A DNA stretch of 64,000 nucleotides, taken from Ornithoclostridium sp944380285 (GTDB taxonomy: Bacteria > Bacillota > Clostridia > Christensenellales > UBA3700). Within the stretch, counting starts at the first letter, position 1. Every line of letters starts with the position of its first letter. The translations under genes were made by a program, and so were the position numbers. Below the pieces are notes generated by a model that worked only from the letters and a program-made list of their open reading frames with translations, was not told the DNA's origin and did no database searches. Where the stretch lies: positions 1,488,001 to 1,552,000 of the forward strand of contig OZ006985.1 of assembly GCA_963931165.1 (NCBI GenBank). The letters are read 5' to 3'. Below, in pieces: positions 50,988-58,989 of the stretch.

Positions 50988-51637
50988 TTTTCCTCCTTAT
51001 CCGCCGACGACTCGTTGTCGTCGGGCGAGACCTCGTCCGCTTTGTCTTGGGACGAAGACTTGTTCTCGGCAAAAAGCGCCTTGTTTGCCACGACGTAATG
51101 TACGCCCGACCAAACCGTCAAGACGGTCGCGACGATCAGCTCTGCCATGCCGAGCCACATGACCACGGCGCCGAACGTCCCTCCGCACGGCACGAACAGC
51201 AGCGTACCTATCGCGGTCATAGTCGTCGCTGTCTTTGCCTTGCCCAGCCCGTCGGCGGCAAGCACGAAGTTCTTGATCGCGGCGATCTGCCGCAAAAGCC
51301 CGATGATCAGTTCTCTCGCGACGATGATGACGCCGCAGATCATCGCGACATACGGCACGGTGATCATCCCGCCGTCCGCGATGATGAACACTCCGGTCAA
51401 CACGACGACCTTGTCCGCGATCGGGTCGAGGAACTTGCCGAGGTCGGTGACCAAATTGTATTTGCGCGCGATATGTCCGTCCACGAAATCGGTCGCAGAC
51501 GTGATGATATAAAGCAGCGCGGTGGCTATGCAGATGAGGTTGTGGACCTCACATTGAAGCACATAGAGCACCACTATCAGCGGTATGGCAAAGATGCGTG
51601 TGACCGTAATTTTGGTCGGCAAATTGAGTTTGCTCAT
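50984..51637 (-). CDS. pgsA: CDP-diacylglycerol-glycerol-3-phosphate 3-phosphatidyltransferase
   Basis: Membrane enzyme for phosphatidylglycerol phosphate synthesis. 217 residues with about six hydrophobic segments and the CDP-alcohol phosphatidyltransferase motif D-x2-D-G-x2-A-R-x8-G-x3-D-x3-D in SATDFVDGHIARKYNLVTDLGKFLDPIADK. A 30-residue acidic C-terminal tail (SSSQDKADEVSPDDNESSAD) is extra. The ATG at 51637 overlaps the rimO stop as ATGA and is eight bases from GGGAG; an ATG two codons earlier is too close to it. Confidence 0.95.
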   Translation of the reverse strand: MSKLNLPTKITVTRIFAIPLIVVLYVLQCEVHNLICIATALLYIITSATDFVDGHIARKYNLVTDLGKFLDPIADKVVVLTGVFIIADGGMITVPYVAMICGVIIVARELIIGLLRQIAAIKNFVLAADGLGKAKTATTMTAIGTLLFVPCGGTFGAVVMWLGMAELIVATVLTVWSGVHYVVANKALFAENKSSSQDKADEVSPDDNESSADKEEK

Positions 51638-52962
51638 ATGCATTCTCCCGTCAACATTCCGTCTTTTGCGCCGGTGACTTTGACGCGGCAGATCTCGCCG
51701 ACGTCCATCGGGCGCTCGGACGTAAAAAGTATCCGCGAATCGACGCCGGGGGCGTCGCCTCTCGTCCTTCCGACAAACATTTGACCGTCAAAGTCGATGT
51801 CCTCGTAGATGACCTCCTGAACGGTACCGATCTTTGCCGTCGCCTTTTGATTCATTATCCCCTCTTGCAGCGCATAGAGGCGCTCGAACCGCGCATGTTT
51901 GACCTCTTCGGGCACCTGTTCGGGCAGACGCGCCGCGGCTGTGCCGTCCTCTTTCGAATACTCGAAAAAGCCGCATCTGTCCAACTTAGCGCGAGTGAGG
52001 AACCTTTCAAGAAGCTCGACGTCCTCGTCCGTCTCGCCGGGAAAGCCGACGATGAACGTGCTGCGCACCGTGTAGCCGCCGCGGGCGGCGAGTTTTGCGA
52101 CAAGTGTGTCAATACCTTTGCTGTCGATGCGCCTGTTCATCCTCTTCAACACCTTGTCGCTGTAATGTTGCAGCGGTATGTCGAGATAGCGGCAGATCTT
52201 AGGATGCGAGTCGATGAAATCGAGCAGCTCGTCCGTGATCTTTTCGGGATAGAGATAGAGCAATCTTATCCACTCGACAGGCAGCTCGCATAGCCTTTGA
52301 AGAAGTTCGGTCAGCTTGTTTTCTCCGTAAAGATCTTCGCCGTAACGGCTGACGTCCTGCGCGACGACGATCAATTCTTTGATCGGATGCTCCGCCGTCA
52401 AAGTCTTTGCCTCTTCGACGACGCTCTCGATCGGGCGCGAAGTGTACCCGCCGCGTATCGACGGTATCGCGCAATATGTACATCTGTTGCCGCACCCTTC
52501 CGCTATTTTGAGGTAGGCGTAATGCTCGGGTGTGGTGAGCATTCGCGGCGCGACCGGACAGCGGTCGTCCTTGTCGTTGGCAACGGCTATACCTCTTTCA
52601 CCGCCATAGAGCCGCCTGATAACGTCTGCGATCTTGTCATAGCCCGCTGTGCCCAGCCATGCGTCGACCTCGGGCATACCTTCGGAAAGCTCTTGCATAT
52701 AGCGTTGAGGCAGACATCCCGTGGCGATCAAAAATTTGCACTTGCCGTCCTTTTTGTATTCCGCCATTTCGAGCAAAGTCGAGATCGCCTCTTCCTTTGC
52801 GCTGTCTATGAACGCGCAAGTGTTGACGATGATGACATCCGCTTGCGCGGCGTCCTGCGTAAAGCCGAACCCCTCGACCGCGAGCCGACCGAGCATCTCT
52901 TCGGTGTCGATCCTGTTCTTGTCGCAGCCTAGCGATACGACGCCGATCGCGATATTATTCAT
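51634..52962 (-). CDS. rimO: Ribosomal protein S12 methylthiotransferase RimO
   Basis: Radical-SAM methylthiotransferase modifying an aspartate of ribosomal protein uS12. 442 residues: the N-terminal UPF0004 domain with Cys in VSLGCDKNRIDTE and VNTCAF for the auxiliary cluster, the radical-SAM motif EGCGNRCTYCAIPSIRG, and a C-terminal TRAM domain (GQMFVGRTRGDAPGVDSRILF). LGCDKN and LDIPLQHYS favour RimO over MiaB. The ATG at 52962 follows GGAGG and overlaps the ftsK stop by eight bases. Confidence 0.96.
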   Translation of the reverse strand: MNNIAIGVVSLGCDKNRIDTEEMLGRLAVEGFGFTQDAAQADVIIVNTCAFIDSAKEEAISTLLEMAEYKKDGKCKFLIATGCLPQRYMQELSEGMPEVDAWLGTAGYDKIADVIRRLYGGERGIAVANDKDDRCPVAPRMLTTPEHYAYLKIAEGCGNRCTYCAIPSIRGGYTSRPIESVVEEAKTLTAEHPIKELIVVAQDVSRYGEDLYGENKLTELLQRLCELPVEWIRLLYLYPEKITDELLDFIDSHPKICRYLDIPLQHYSDKVLKRMNRRIDSKGIDTLVAKLAARGGYTVRSTFIVGFPGETDEDVELLERFLTRAKLDRCGFFEYSKEDGTAAARLPEQVPEEVKHARFERLYALQEGIMNQKATAKIGTVQEVIYEDIDFDGQMFVGRTRGDAPGVDSRILFTSERPMDVGEICRVKVTGAKDGMLTGECI

Positions 52963-55936
52963 CGCCGCCTCCGTCGCCGTCACCGTACAGTTCGTCAAAC
53001 ATCTCTTGTGTGAGATAGACATCGCGCGGCTTGTTGCCCTGCGCCATGCCCGAAACATAGCCGAGTTCTTCCATCTGATCGAGGATCTTCGCGGCTTTGG
53101 GGAAGCCGAGCGACAGCTTGCGCTGCAACATGGACACCGAGATCCCTCTGCCTATCGCCTTGTTTTCGAGCGCGAGCCTTAGCGCGCCGATGAACGCGGG
53201 ATCCTGTTCGAGAGACGTCGAGCCTCCCGCTCCGCCCGAAGCGGACGAAGGAACTCTCTCCTCTTCTTCCGCCGGGACCGCGTCGATGACCTTGGCGATC
53301 TCGGGGTCGAAAATGCCCACGTTGTTCGCGACGACTTCGTCGACGACCGCGGCAACTTCGCGCATATCTACAAACGCGCCCTGCACGCGCACGGGATGAT
53401 TTTTGTCCACGAATTTGATGAGCATATCACCCTTGCCGAGCAGTCTCTCCGCGCCCGCCATGTCGAGGATCGTCTTGCTGTCGACCTGCTGAGTGACCGC
53501 AAACGCGATACGGGTGGGCAAATTCGCCTTGATAGTACCGGTGATGACGTCGACGGACGGTCTTTGAGTCGCAAGCACGAGGTGGATGCCCGACGCACGC
53601 GACTTTGCGGTCAAAGTCTTGACCAAACCTTCAAATTCCTTGCCCGCCTTGGACTGCATGATGTCCGCGACCTCGTCGATGATGATGACGATATAGGGCA
53701 ATTTTTGAAGGGTCTTGTCGCTGTCCGCGAGCTCGTTGTAGTCGTCGATCTTGGCGAGCTTGTAACGGCTCATCATCTCGTAGCGACGATTCATCTCCTC
53801 GATGCTCCATTTGAGCGCGTTGATCATCTTGGACGTCTCGCTGAGGATCTCGGGGACGACCAAATGAGGCAGCTCTTTGTAGATGTTGAACTCGACCATC
53901 TTGGGATCGATCAAGATCAACCTGAGCTGGTCGGGCGTGTACCTGTACAGCAAGCTGACGATCATGCAATTGAGGCAGACGCTCTTACCTGAACCGGTAC
54001 CGCCTGCGACAAGCGCATGCGGGAAGGACGTGAGATCGCTGACATAGCAATTGCCGTCGATGTCCTTGCCGAGGGCGAAATAGAGCCCCTTCTTCTTTTT
54101 TGTATTAAACTCGGGCGAATCGACGACCGACTTCAAACTGACGGTGCCGCGCCTCTCGTTGGGGATCTCGATGCCGCAGAATCTCTTCTTGGGGATCGGA
54201 GCCTCGATACGCAAACTCTCGACCGCAAGCGCCATCGCAAGGTCGTTGTAGTGCGCGGGGATCTTGTTGACGCTGATCCCGGGCGGCACGTCGAGTTCCA
54301 GCCTGCTGAAAGTCGGACCCTTGACGATGTTGACCACCTTTGCCGGGATGTTGAAATTCTCGAGACAGCGCTCTACGCTCTCCTTCTTTTCGTCATAGTC
54401 GAGTCCTCCGTCCACATTCTCGTCATAGTCGCGCAGGTCGGAAATTTGCGGCGGCTTGTACGGCGGACGCTTGACCGGTTTGGGCTCGGGTTTGGGCTCG
54501 GGCGCAGGCTCGGGTTTGGGCTCGGGCGCAACGGGTTTGATGACGCGCGGCACGATAGGCGCAGGTCTGACGACCGGCGGCTGAGGCGGAACGGGCGGCT
54601 CGGGCTTTTTGTCTTTGTCGCCGTTGAGGAAGTCGACAAAACTTTCGAGCGGCTCGGGGTTGCGCGAACTCAGATCTTCGACGTCGTCCTTGACGTCGTC
54701 CTCTTTTTGCTCGTCCTTGACGTCATCTTCGTGCGTTTCCGCGCCGAAATCGATTGCGTTGTCGTTCGTCGAAATGTCGTCGACGTCGTCTTCGATTTCT
54801 GCCTCGGGCGTACGCAACAGATTGTTGAACGCGTCGATCACGTCATCGCCGTCTTCGTCATGGCTTTCCATGCCTGCCGCTTCGAGCATGCGGCGTTGAT
54901 TCTCTCTCATAATGCGCAGACGCTCGGTGCGGCTGTACGAACGATAGACATCGTCGTTGTCGGTCGAGCTCTTGCGATCGATACGAACGGGGTCGGTGTT
55001 TTCGCCGTAAAGCGCCTCCATCGCCCTCTTTGTCCTCTCCTCCGGGGTGAGATCTTCTTCGGGAACGGGCTTCGCCTCGGGGCGCGAAGAATAGAGCTCG
55101 CCCATCGCCTGCTCACGTCTGGTGCGGTAGACGTTGAGCGCGTTCTCCACAACGCTGTCGCTGATGGGATCGCCTTCGCCGAGTTCCGCGGAACGCTCTT
55201 CTTCTCTCGCGTCTATCCTCTCTATCGGGGTGTATTCGGTTGCGCGGCTGCCGAACGTCCTTGACACCTTGCCGGGCAATTCTTTGCCGTCTACGGTGCC
55301 GTTGTACATCGGCGAGCGTTCTTCCTCGTCCGGCTCTTCTTCCATATAGGTCGGTTCGGACTTCGCGACGGTGCGGGTGCGCGTCTTGCGCAGCTTGAAC
55401 GAGAACTCACGGTCGACCTGCGAGACGACCAAAAGCGCGATCAGTCCGATCAGCACGAGACCGATCAAGATCTCGGACGCGACATAGATCTTTGTCGGGA
55501 AATAGAGCAAGATCGCTCCGAACACGCCTGCCGCCGTGTCCGCGCCGCTGTAACATGCAGAGATATATCCGCCCCATCCCTCCGACGCATAGCCGCGCGA
55601 CGAGAACATGTGGATCATCGCGACGATCGCGGCGAGCGAGAGCGCATACAAAAAGCGGACGCCTCTCGAGACGGTGGGCTTTTTGCCCAGCATCAGGATG
55701 ACGCCGTAACAAATTCCGATGACGATGTACGCATAGAAAACATAGCCGAATACGCCCAGCAAAAAGTCGGTGACGACCGCGCCGGCGCCGCCGAACGCGC
55801 CCAGCGTGATCAAAGCAAAAACTACGCATGCGCTCAGCAGAGCCAAGCCGTATGCGAAAGTGGACTTTTTCGCCGGTTCGGCAGCCTCTTGCCGAGCGTT
55901 GTTCTCTTTGCGTGGATCTTTCTTGGATTTGCGCAT
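52955..55936 (-). CDS. ftsK: DNA translocase FtsK/SpoIIIE
   Basis: Septal DNA pump that moves the chromosome into the forespore or daughter cell. 993 codons. Four N-terminal membrane helices (residues about 25-170) precede a long acidic and proline-rich linker (about 175-510, with repeated PEPKPEP units). The alpha/beta motor follows with Walker A GGTGSGKSVCLN and Walker B IVIIIDEVADIM. The C-terminal gamma winged helix (SVSMLQRKLSLGFPKAAKILDQMEELGYVS) reads polar SRS/KOPS sequences. It is about 200 residues longer than B. subtilis SpoIIIE because of the linker. First gene of the ftsK-rimO-pgsA-cinA-recA transcript. Confidence 0.96.
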   Translation of the reverse strand: MRKSKKDPRKENNARQEAAEPAKKSTFAYGLALLSACVVFALITLGAFGGAGAVVTDFLLGVFGYVFYAYIVIGICYGVILMLGKKPTVSRGVRFLYALSLAAIVAMIHMFSSRGYASEGWGGYISACYSGADTAAGVFGAILLYFPTKIYVASEILIGLVLIGLIALLVVSQVDREFSFKLRKTRTRTVAKSEPTYMEEEPDEEERSPMYNGTVDGKELPGKVSRTFGSRATEYTPIERIDAREEERSAELGEGDPISDSVVENALNVYRTRREQAMGELYSSRPEAKPVPEEDLTPEERTKRAMEALYGENTDPVRIDRKSSTDNDDVYRSYSRTERLRIMRENQRRMLEAAGMESHDEDGDDVIDAFNNLLRTPEAEIEDDVDDISTNDNAIDFGAETHEDDVKDEQKEDDVKDDVEDLSSRNPEPLESFVDFLNGDKDKKPEPPVPPQPPVVRPAPIVPRVIKPVAPEPKPEPAPEPKPEPKPVKRPPYKPPQISDLRDYDENVDGGLDYDEKKESVERCLENFNIPAKVVNIVKGPTFSRLELDVPPGISVNKIPAHYNDLAMALAVESLRIEAPIPKKRFCGIEIPNERRGTVSLKSVVDSPEFNTKKKKGLYFALGKDIDGNCYVSDLTSFPHALVAGGTGSGKSVCLNCMIVSLLYRYTPDQLRLILIDPKMVEFNIYKELPHLVVPEILSETSKMINALKWSIEEMNRRYEMMSRYKLAKIDDYNELADSDKTLQKLPYIVIIIDEVADIMQSKAGKEFEGLVKTLTAKSRASGIHLVLATQRPSVDVITGTIKANLPTRIAFAVTQQVDSKTILDMAGAERLLGKGDMLIKFVDKNHPVRVQGAFVDMREVAAVVDEVVANNVGIFDPEIAKVIDAVPAEEEERVPSSASGGAGGSTSLEQDPAFIGALRLALENKAIGRGISVSMLQRKLSLGFPKAAKILDQMEELGYVSGMAQGNKPRDVYLTQEMFDELYGDGDGGGDE

Positions 55937-55976
55937 TTCCTTCTCCTTATTATACCGGCTTCCCAATCACTTCTCA

Positions 55977-56005
55977 ATTATAGCACAAACGGCGCGTTTT
56001 TACAA
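55977..56005 (-). promoter_or_regulatory. Promoter of the ftsK-rimO-pgsA-cinA-recA operon
   Basis: Minus strand: TTGTAA, 17 bases, TATAAT; leader about 35 bases with GGAGAAGG. Confidence 0.65.
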
Positions 56006-56108
56006 TGCTTTAATATAATAAATTTGCGCGCACATGCGCGTCGCCCTTTGACGTCGGATCGGTACTCCGTTCTTTCGCCGAAACCGCGCCGCGGAGACGA
56101 CGCGGCAT

Positions 56109-57347
56109 TCAGCCCGTATGCCCTCTGTCAAACGGTTTGAACTCTGTGACGACCAACCCTTCGCATAGCCCGGCATTTGCCAAAACGCTTGCAGAACGTA
56201 TCGCCCGATAGCCGTATTTAGACCTGATCGCGTCGAGCGATTTTCCCAGCCTGTGTTGTTTATCCGTCTCTTCGTCAAACATACTCGTCTGCGTCGCCGC
56301 GTCCGCCGGACTCAGATCGTAGACGGTGACGGACAGCGCTCTGATCGGCATGTCCTCACCAAAGGCATAGAGCGTGTCGACCGTCTTCATCGCCTCGCGC
56401 ACGATCGTCGACGCGTTGTCGGTGTCGGCGATCACTCGTTGCTTGCCCTCGCCCGTGAGGTCGCTGTATTTGATCCCGACCGCTATCCCTCTGCCTACAA
56501 AGCCGTGTTTGCGCAGCCTTGTCGCGACCATCTCGGACAGCGCCGCGATCACGCTCTCGACCTCTTCGCGCGTCGTAACGTCGCGCGGCAGCGTCGTACT
56601 GTTGCCTATGCTCTTGGGGTCGTCCGTCTCGTACGACAGTCTGACGTCGTCCGAACCTTCTCCCCTTGCCTCGGCGCGCAGCTTGTCGCCGTTGACGCCG
56701 AGCATTTGATGCAATATCCGCACGTCGGCATTCGCCAGATCGCCGATCGTGTGTATGCCTATCTTGGCGAGCTTCGCCGCAGTACGGCGCCCGACCATCA
56801 ACATCTCGGACGCGTCCAGCCCCCACACCTTGCGCTTGAAATTTTCGGGCGAGATCACCGTGACCGCGTCCGGTTTCTTCATGTCCGAACCCAGCTTTGC
56901 GAACACCTTGGTGAACGACACGCCGATCGACACCGTGACCCCGACCTCGCGCTTTATGCGCTCGCGCAATTCCTCGGCGATCTTCTCCCCGCTCCCAAGC
57001 AATTTGAGACTGTCGGTGACGTCGAGCCAACATTCGTCGATGCCGAACGGCTCCACCCTCTGCGTATATTGAGTATAGATCGCAAAAATGCGCCTGCTGT
57101 ACTCGACATACATGTCGAAGTGCGGCGGCACGCAGATCAGTTGCGGACACTTTTGCTTTGCCTGCCAAATGGTCTCCCCCGTCTTGACGCCGCACGCCTT
57201 CGCCGCGGTGTTTTTTGCCAAAATGATGCCGTGCCTCTTCTCGGGATCGCCCGATACGGCAACATATTTGTCCTTCAATCCGGGATTGAGCGCGCACTCG
57301 ACCGACGCATAAAAATTGTTGGCGTCGCAATGCAATATCGTCCTCAT
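56109..57347 (-). CDS. dinB: DNA polymerase IV (Y family)
   Basis: Translesion polymerase, 412 residues. Palm motif HCDANNFYASVEC with the first catalytic Asp, GIDECWLDVTDS with the second acidic pair, SIGVSFTKVFAKLGSDMKKPDA, helix-hairpin-helix LAKIGIHTIGDLAN and a little-finger domain. QTSMF near residue 358 is a likely beta-clamp-binding motif. The variant ECWLD in place of ECYLD is found in the DinB/UvrX-like clostridial group. No LexA box is visible. It lacks a Shine-Dalgarno sequence, and a promoter -10 box lies eight bases upstream of the ATG. Confidence 0.94.
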   Translation of the reverse strand: MRTILHCDANNFYASVECALNPGLKDKYVAVSGDPEKRHGIILAKNTAAKACGVKTGETIWQAKQKCPQLICVPPHFDMYVEYSRRIFAIYTQYTQRVEPFGIDECWLDVTDSLKLLGSGEKIAEELRERIKREVGVTVSIGVSFTKVFAKLGSDMKKPDAVTVISPENFKRKVWGLDASEMLMVGRRTAAKLAKIGIHTIGDLANADVRILHQMLGVNGDKLRAEARGEGSDDVRLSYETDDPKSIGNSTTLPRDVTTREEVESVIAALSEMVATRLRKHGFVGRGIAVGIKYSDLTGEGKQRVIADTDNASTIVREAMKTVDTLYAFGEDMPIRALSVTVYDLSPADAATQTSMFDEETDKQHRLGKSLDAIRSKYGYRAIRSASVLANAGLCEGLVVTEFKPFDRGHTG

Positions 57348-57355
57348 ATGTATAT

Positions 57356-57384
57356 ATTATACACTGTCAGTCTCAAAATTGCAA
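57356..57384 (-). promoter_or_regulatory. Promoter abutting dinB (leaderless candidate)
   Basis: Minus strand: TTGCAA, 17 bases, TATAAT, eight bases, ATG. Predicted 5' leader is zero to two bases. Confidence 0.65.
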
Positions 57385-57441
57385 ACATTTGTTCGTGTAT
57401 TTTGTCTTATTGTTAATTTTTTAACTTTGATCGAAAATCGC

Positions 57442-57470
57442 TTGACATCGCACGCATTCGGTAATATATT
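57442..57470 (+). promoter_or_regulatory. Promoter of the SDR gene
   Basis: TTGACA, 17 bases, TATATT, followed by a 40-base leader with AAGGAGAAAA before the ATG. It is divergent from the dinB promoter. Confidence 0.65.
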
Positions 57471-57513
57471 TAAGGTGAAAACAGTGCCCGACACGGGCAA
57501 AAAGGAGAAAAAT

Positions 57514-58341
57514 ATGACCAAAGTATGCGTGATCACCGGCGGTGGCAGCGGCATGGGACTGGAAGCCGCCAAGCTGATCAAAGACAGGCACATCGTTCTC
57601 TCCGGCAGAACGGAAGCAAAATTGCAAAAAGCCGTCGACGAGCTGACCGCTCTCGGCATCCAAGCGAGTTTCAAGACATGCGACACATCGAGCCGCGAAA
57701 GCGTAAAGGCATTGGCGGAATATGCGGCGTCGATCGGCACGATCAAGACGGTGATCAACTGCGCAGGGCTGTCTCCGGCGATGTCCGACCCCGTGACCAT
57801 TCTCAAAGTCAACGCCCTCGGCACCGTCTATGTAAATCAAGAATTTTCAAAGCTGATGACGGACGGCGGCGTCATCGTCGACATCGCGTCCAATTCGGCA
57901 TATATACTCCCCTCTTTCCTCATCAACAAGAAGGTGTACGCCTATGCGGAGACGGACGAAGACAAATTCGTCGCCAAATTGCTCAAAAAGGCGTCCCTGG
58001 CAAAAGAAGGATATCAACGCAGCGGCTTTGCCTACTCCCTCTCTAAAAATTTCGTCGTCTGGTACGCGAAAAAGTGCGCGTTCGAGTATGGCAAAAAGGG
58101 CATCCGCGTCGCGTCGCTCAGCCCCGGTCTGATCGCGACCGATATGGGCAACCTCGAAGCTAAGGACGGCGGCATGCTCATTCCGTTTGCCGCCGAAAAG
58201 CGCATGGGCAAGCCCGAAGAGTTGGGGTTTGCGATCGCAACGGTTGCCGACGAGCGCAACGGCTACCTCGCCGGCGTAGACGTGCTTGTCGACGGCGGCA
58301 GCACTACGCATATGAAAGAGTTCAGAAAGTCTAACTTCTGA
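57514..58341 (+). CDS. Short-chain dehydrogenase/reductase (SDR)
   Basis: Classical NAD(P)-dependent SDR of 275 residues. Cofactor loop TGGGSGMG at about residue 9, NCAG-type strand (INCAGLSPAM), catalytic Ser in DIASNSAYILP, Y-x3-K in FAYSLSKNFVVWYA and the C-terminal GSTTHMKEF. A long insert after the Ser (about residues 135-170) is seen in 3-alpha-hydroxysteroid dehydrogenase-like and bile-acid-type SDRs, but the substrate cannot be deduced. It is a single-gene unit with its own promoter and terminator. Confidence 0.92.
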   Translation: MTKVCVITGGGSGMGLEAAKLIKDRHIVLSGRTEAKLQKAVDELTALGIQASFKTCDTSSRESVKALAEYAASIGTIKTVINCAGLSPAMSDPVTILKVNALGTVYVNQEFSKLMTDGGVIVDIASNSAYILPSFLINKKVYAYAETDEDKFVAKLLKKASLAKEGYQRSGFAYSLSKNFVVWYAKKCAFEYGKKGIRVASLSPGLIATDMGNLEAKDGGMLIPFAAEKRMGKPEELGFAIATVADERNGYLAGVDVLVDGGSTTHMKEFRKSNF

Positions 58342-58349
58342 CAGTCGTA

Positions 58350-58390
58350 CCGCCCTGCCTCCACACTTTTGAGGCAGGGCGGCAATTCTT
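58350..58390 (+). terminator. Terminator of the SDR gene
   Basis: 12-bp stem CCGCCCTGCCTC/GAGGCAGGGCGG with a nine-base loop, then CAATTCTTTC. Confidence 0.8.
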
Positions 58391-58740
58391 TCAAAGACAT
58401 TTTTAATTGTTAGTCATTGAAAATTTACAAAAAACCGCAAACAAACACTTGACAAGAAAACGCCATCAAAAACCGCATTAAGCTGCCATATCGACATTTT
58501 CACAATAAATTTTTACATATCGATAAAAACTTTACACTTCCCTCTTGACAAATATTACGGGTTTCTTAAAGCCGATGCTCCTACGTTTTGCTCCCCTCTT
58601 CCGCTGTCAAGAGTTTGAGCCGAAAATTTTTCAAAACTCTTCGGCGCGGGCACTTTTGCGGCGTCGTGGAGGCAGCAGAGTTGAACACCTACTTCATCCG
58701 CATTGCAAAATAAAAACGAAGCATCGCTTTTCGAGAATAA
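58391..58740. other. Intergenic region with possible coding remnant
   Basis: The gap between the SDR gene and ppdK is 648 bases. The first 150 bases are AT-rich without features. From 58560 on, GC rises and the minus strand has an open run reading AAKVPAPKSFEKFSAQTLDS and ending ALRNP at a stop near 58566, without start codon or ribosome-binding site. It may be debris of a gene or of a repeat element. Confidence 0.3.
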
Positions 58741-58875
58741 TGCGACGATTACATCTCGCCCAACCGCGCTTGGGCGAGATACGATAACGAAGTCCCCGAA
58801 CGACCGCGCTCTTCGGGGACTTCACCTTACGGGACCGCGAGCGGTGAGCGAGCGCTCGTCCGGTGGGAAAGGGTA
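58741..58875. repeat. Cluster of GC-rich palindromes
   Basis: Three hairpins follow each other: ATCTCGCCCAA/TTGGGCGAGAT (58753-58780), GAAGTCCCCGAA/TTCGGGGACTTC (58789-58823) and a CGAGCG/CGCTCG-based stem (58832-58861). The loops of the first two share CCGCGCT. They resemble REP-like palindromic units. Confidence 0.5.
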
Positions 58876-58980
58876 TTTTAGGGGAAAACCGAAAATAGCG
58901 AGTATGAGAAACAGACGTGATTGCGATTTGCAATCACGTCTGTTGCGATTCGATGCGTTATTTTCGGGTTGCCCCTAAAA
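58876..58980. repeat. 105-bp nested inverted repeat after ppdK
   Basis: Outer arms TTTTAGGGG-N4-CCGAAAATA and its complement (58876-58897 and 58959-58980) enclose a perfect 14-bp inner stem ACAGACGTGATTGC/GCAATCACGTCTGT (58911-58943). The inner stem, followed on the minus strand by TTTCTC, can terminate ppdK. The outer arms give a MITE-like or cruciform shape; no target-site duplication was seen. Confidence 0.55.
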
Positions 58981-58989
58981 GCGAAGCGC

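Noticed and set aside
58545..58787. 80-codon plus-strand frame before ppdK
   Set aside because: Starts with TTG without ribosome-binding site and runs through the hairpin cluster; composition is that of repeat DNA.
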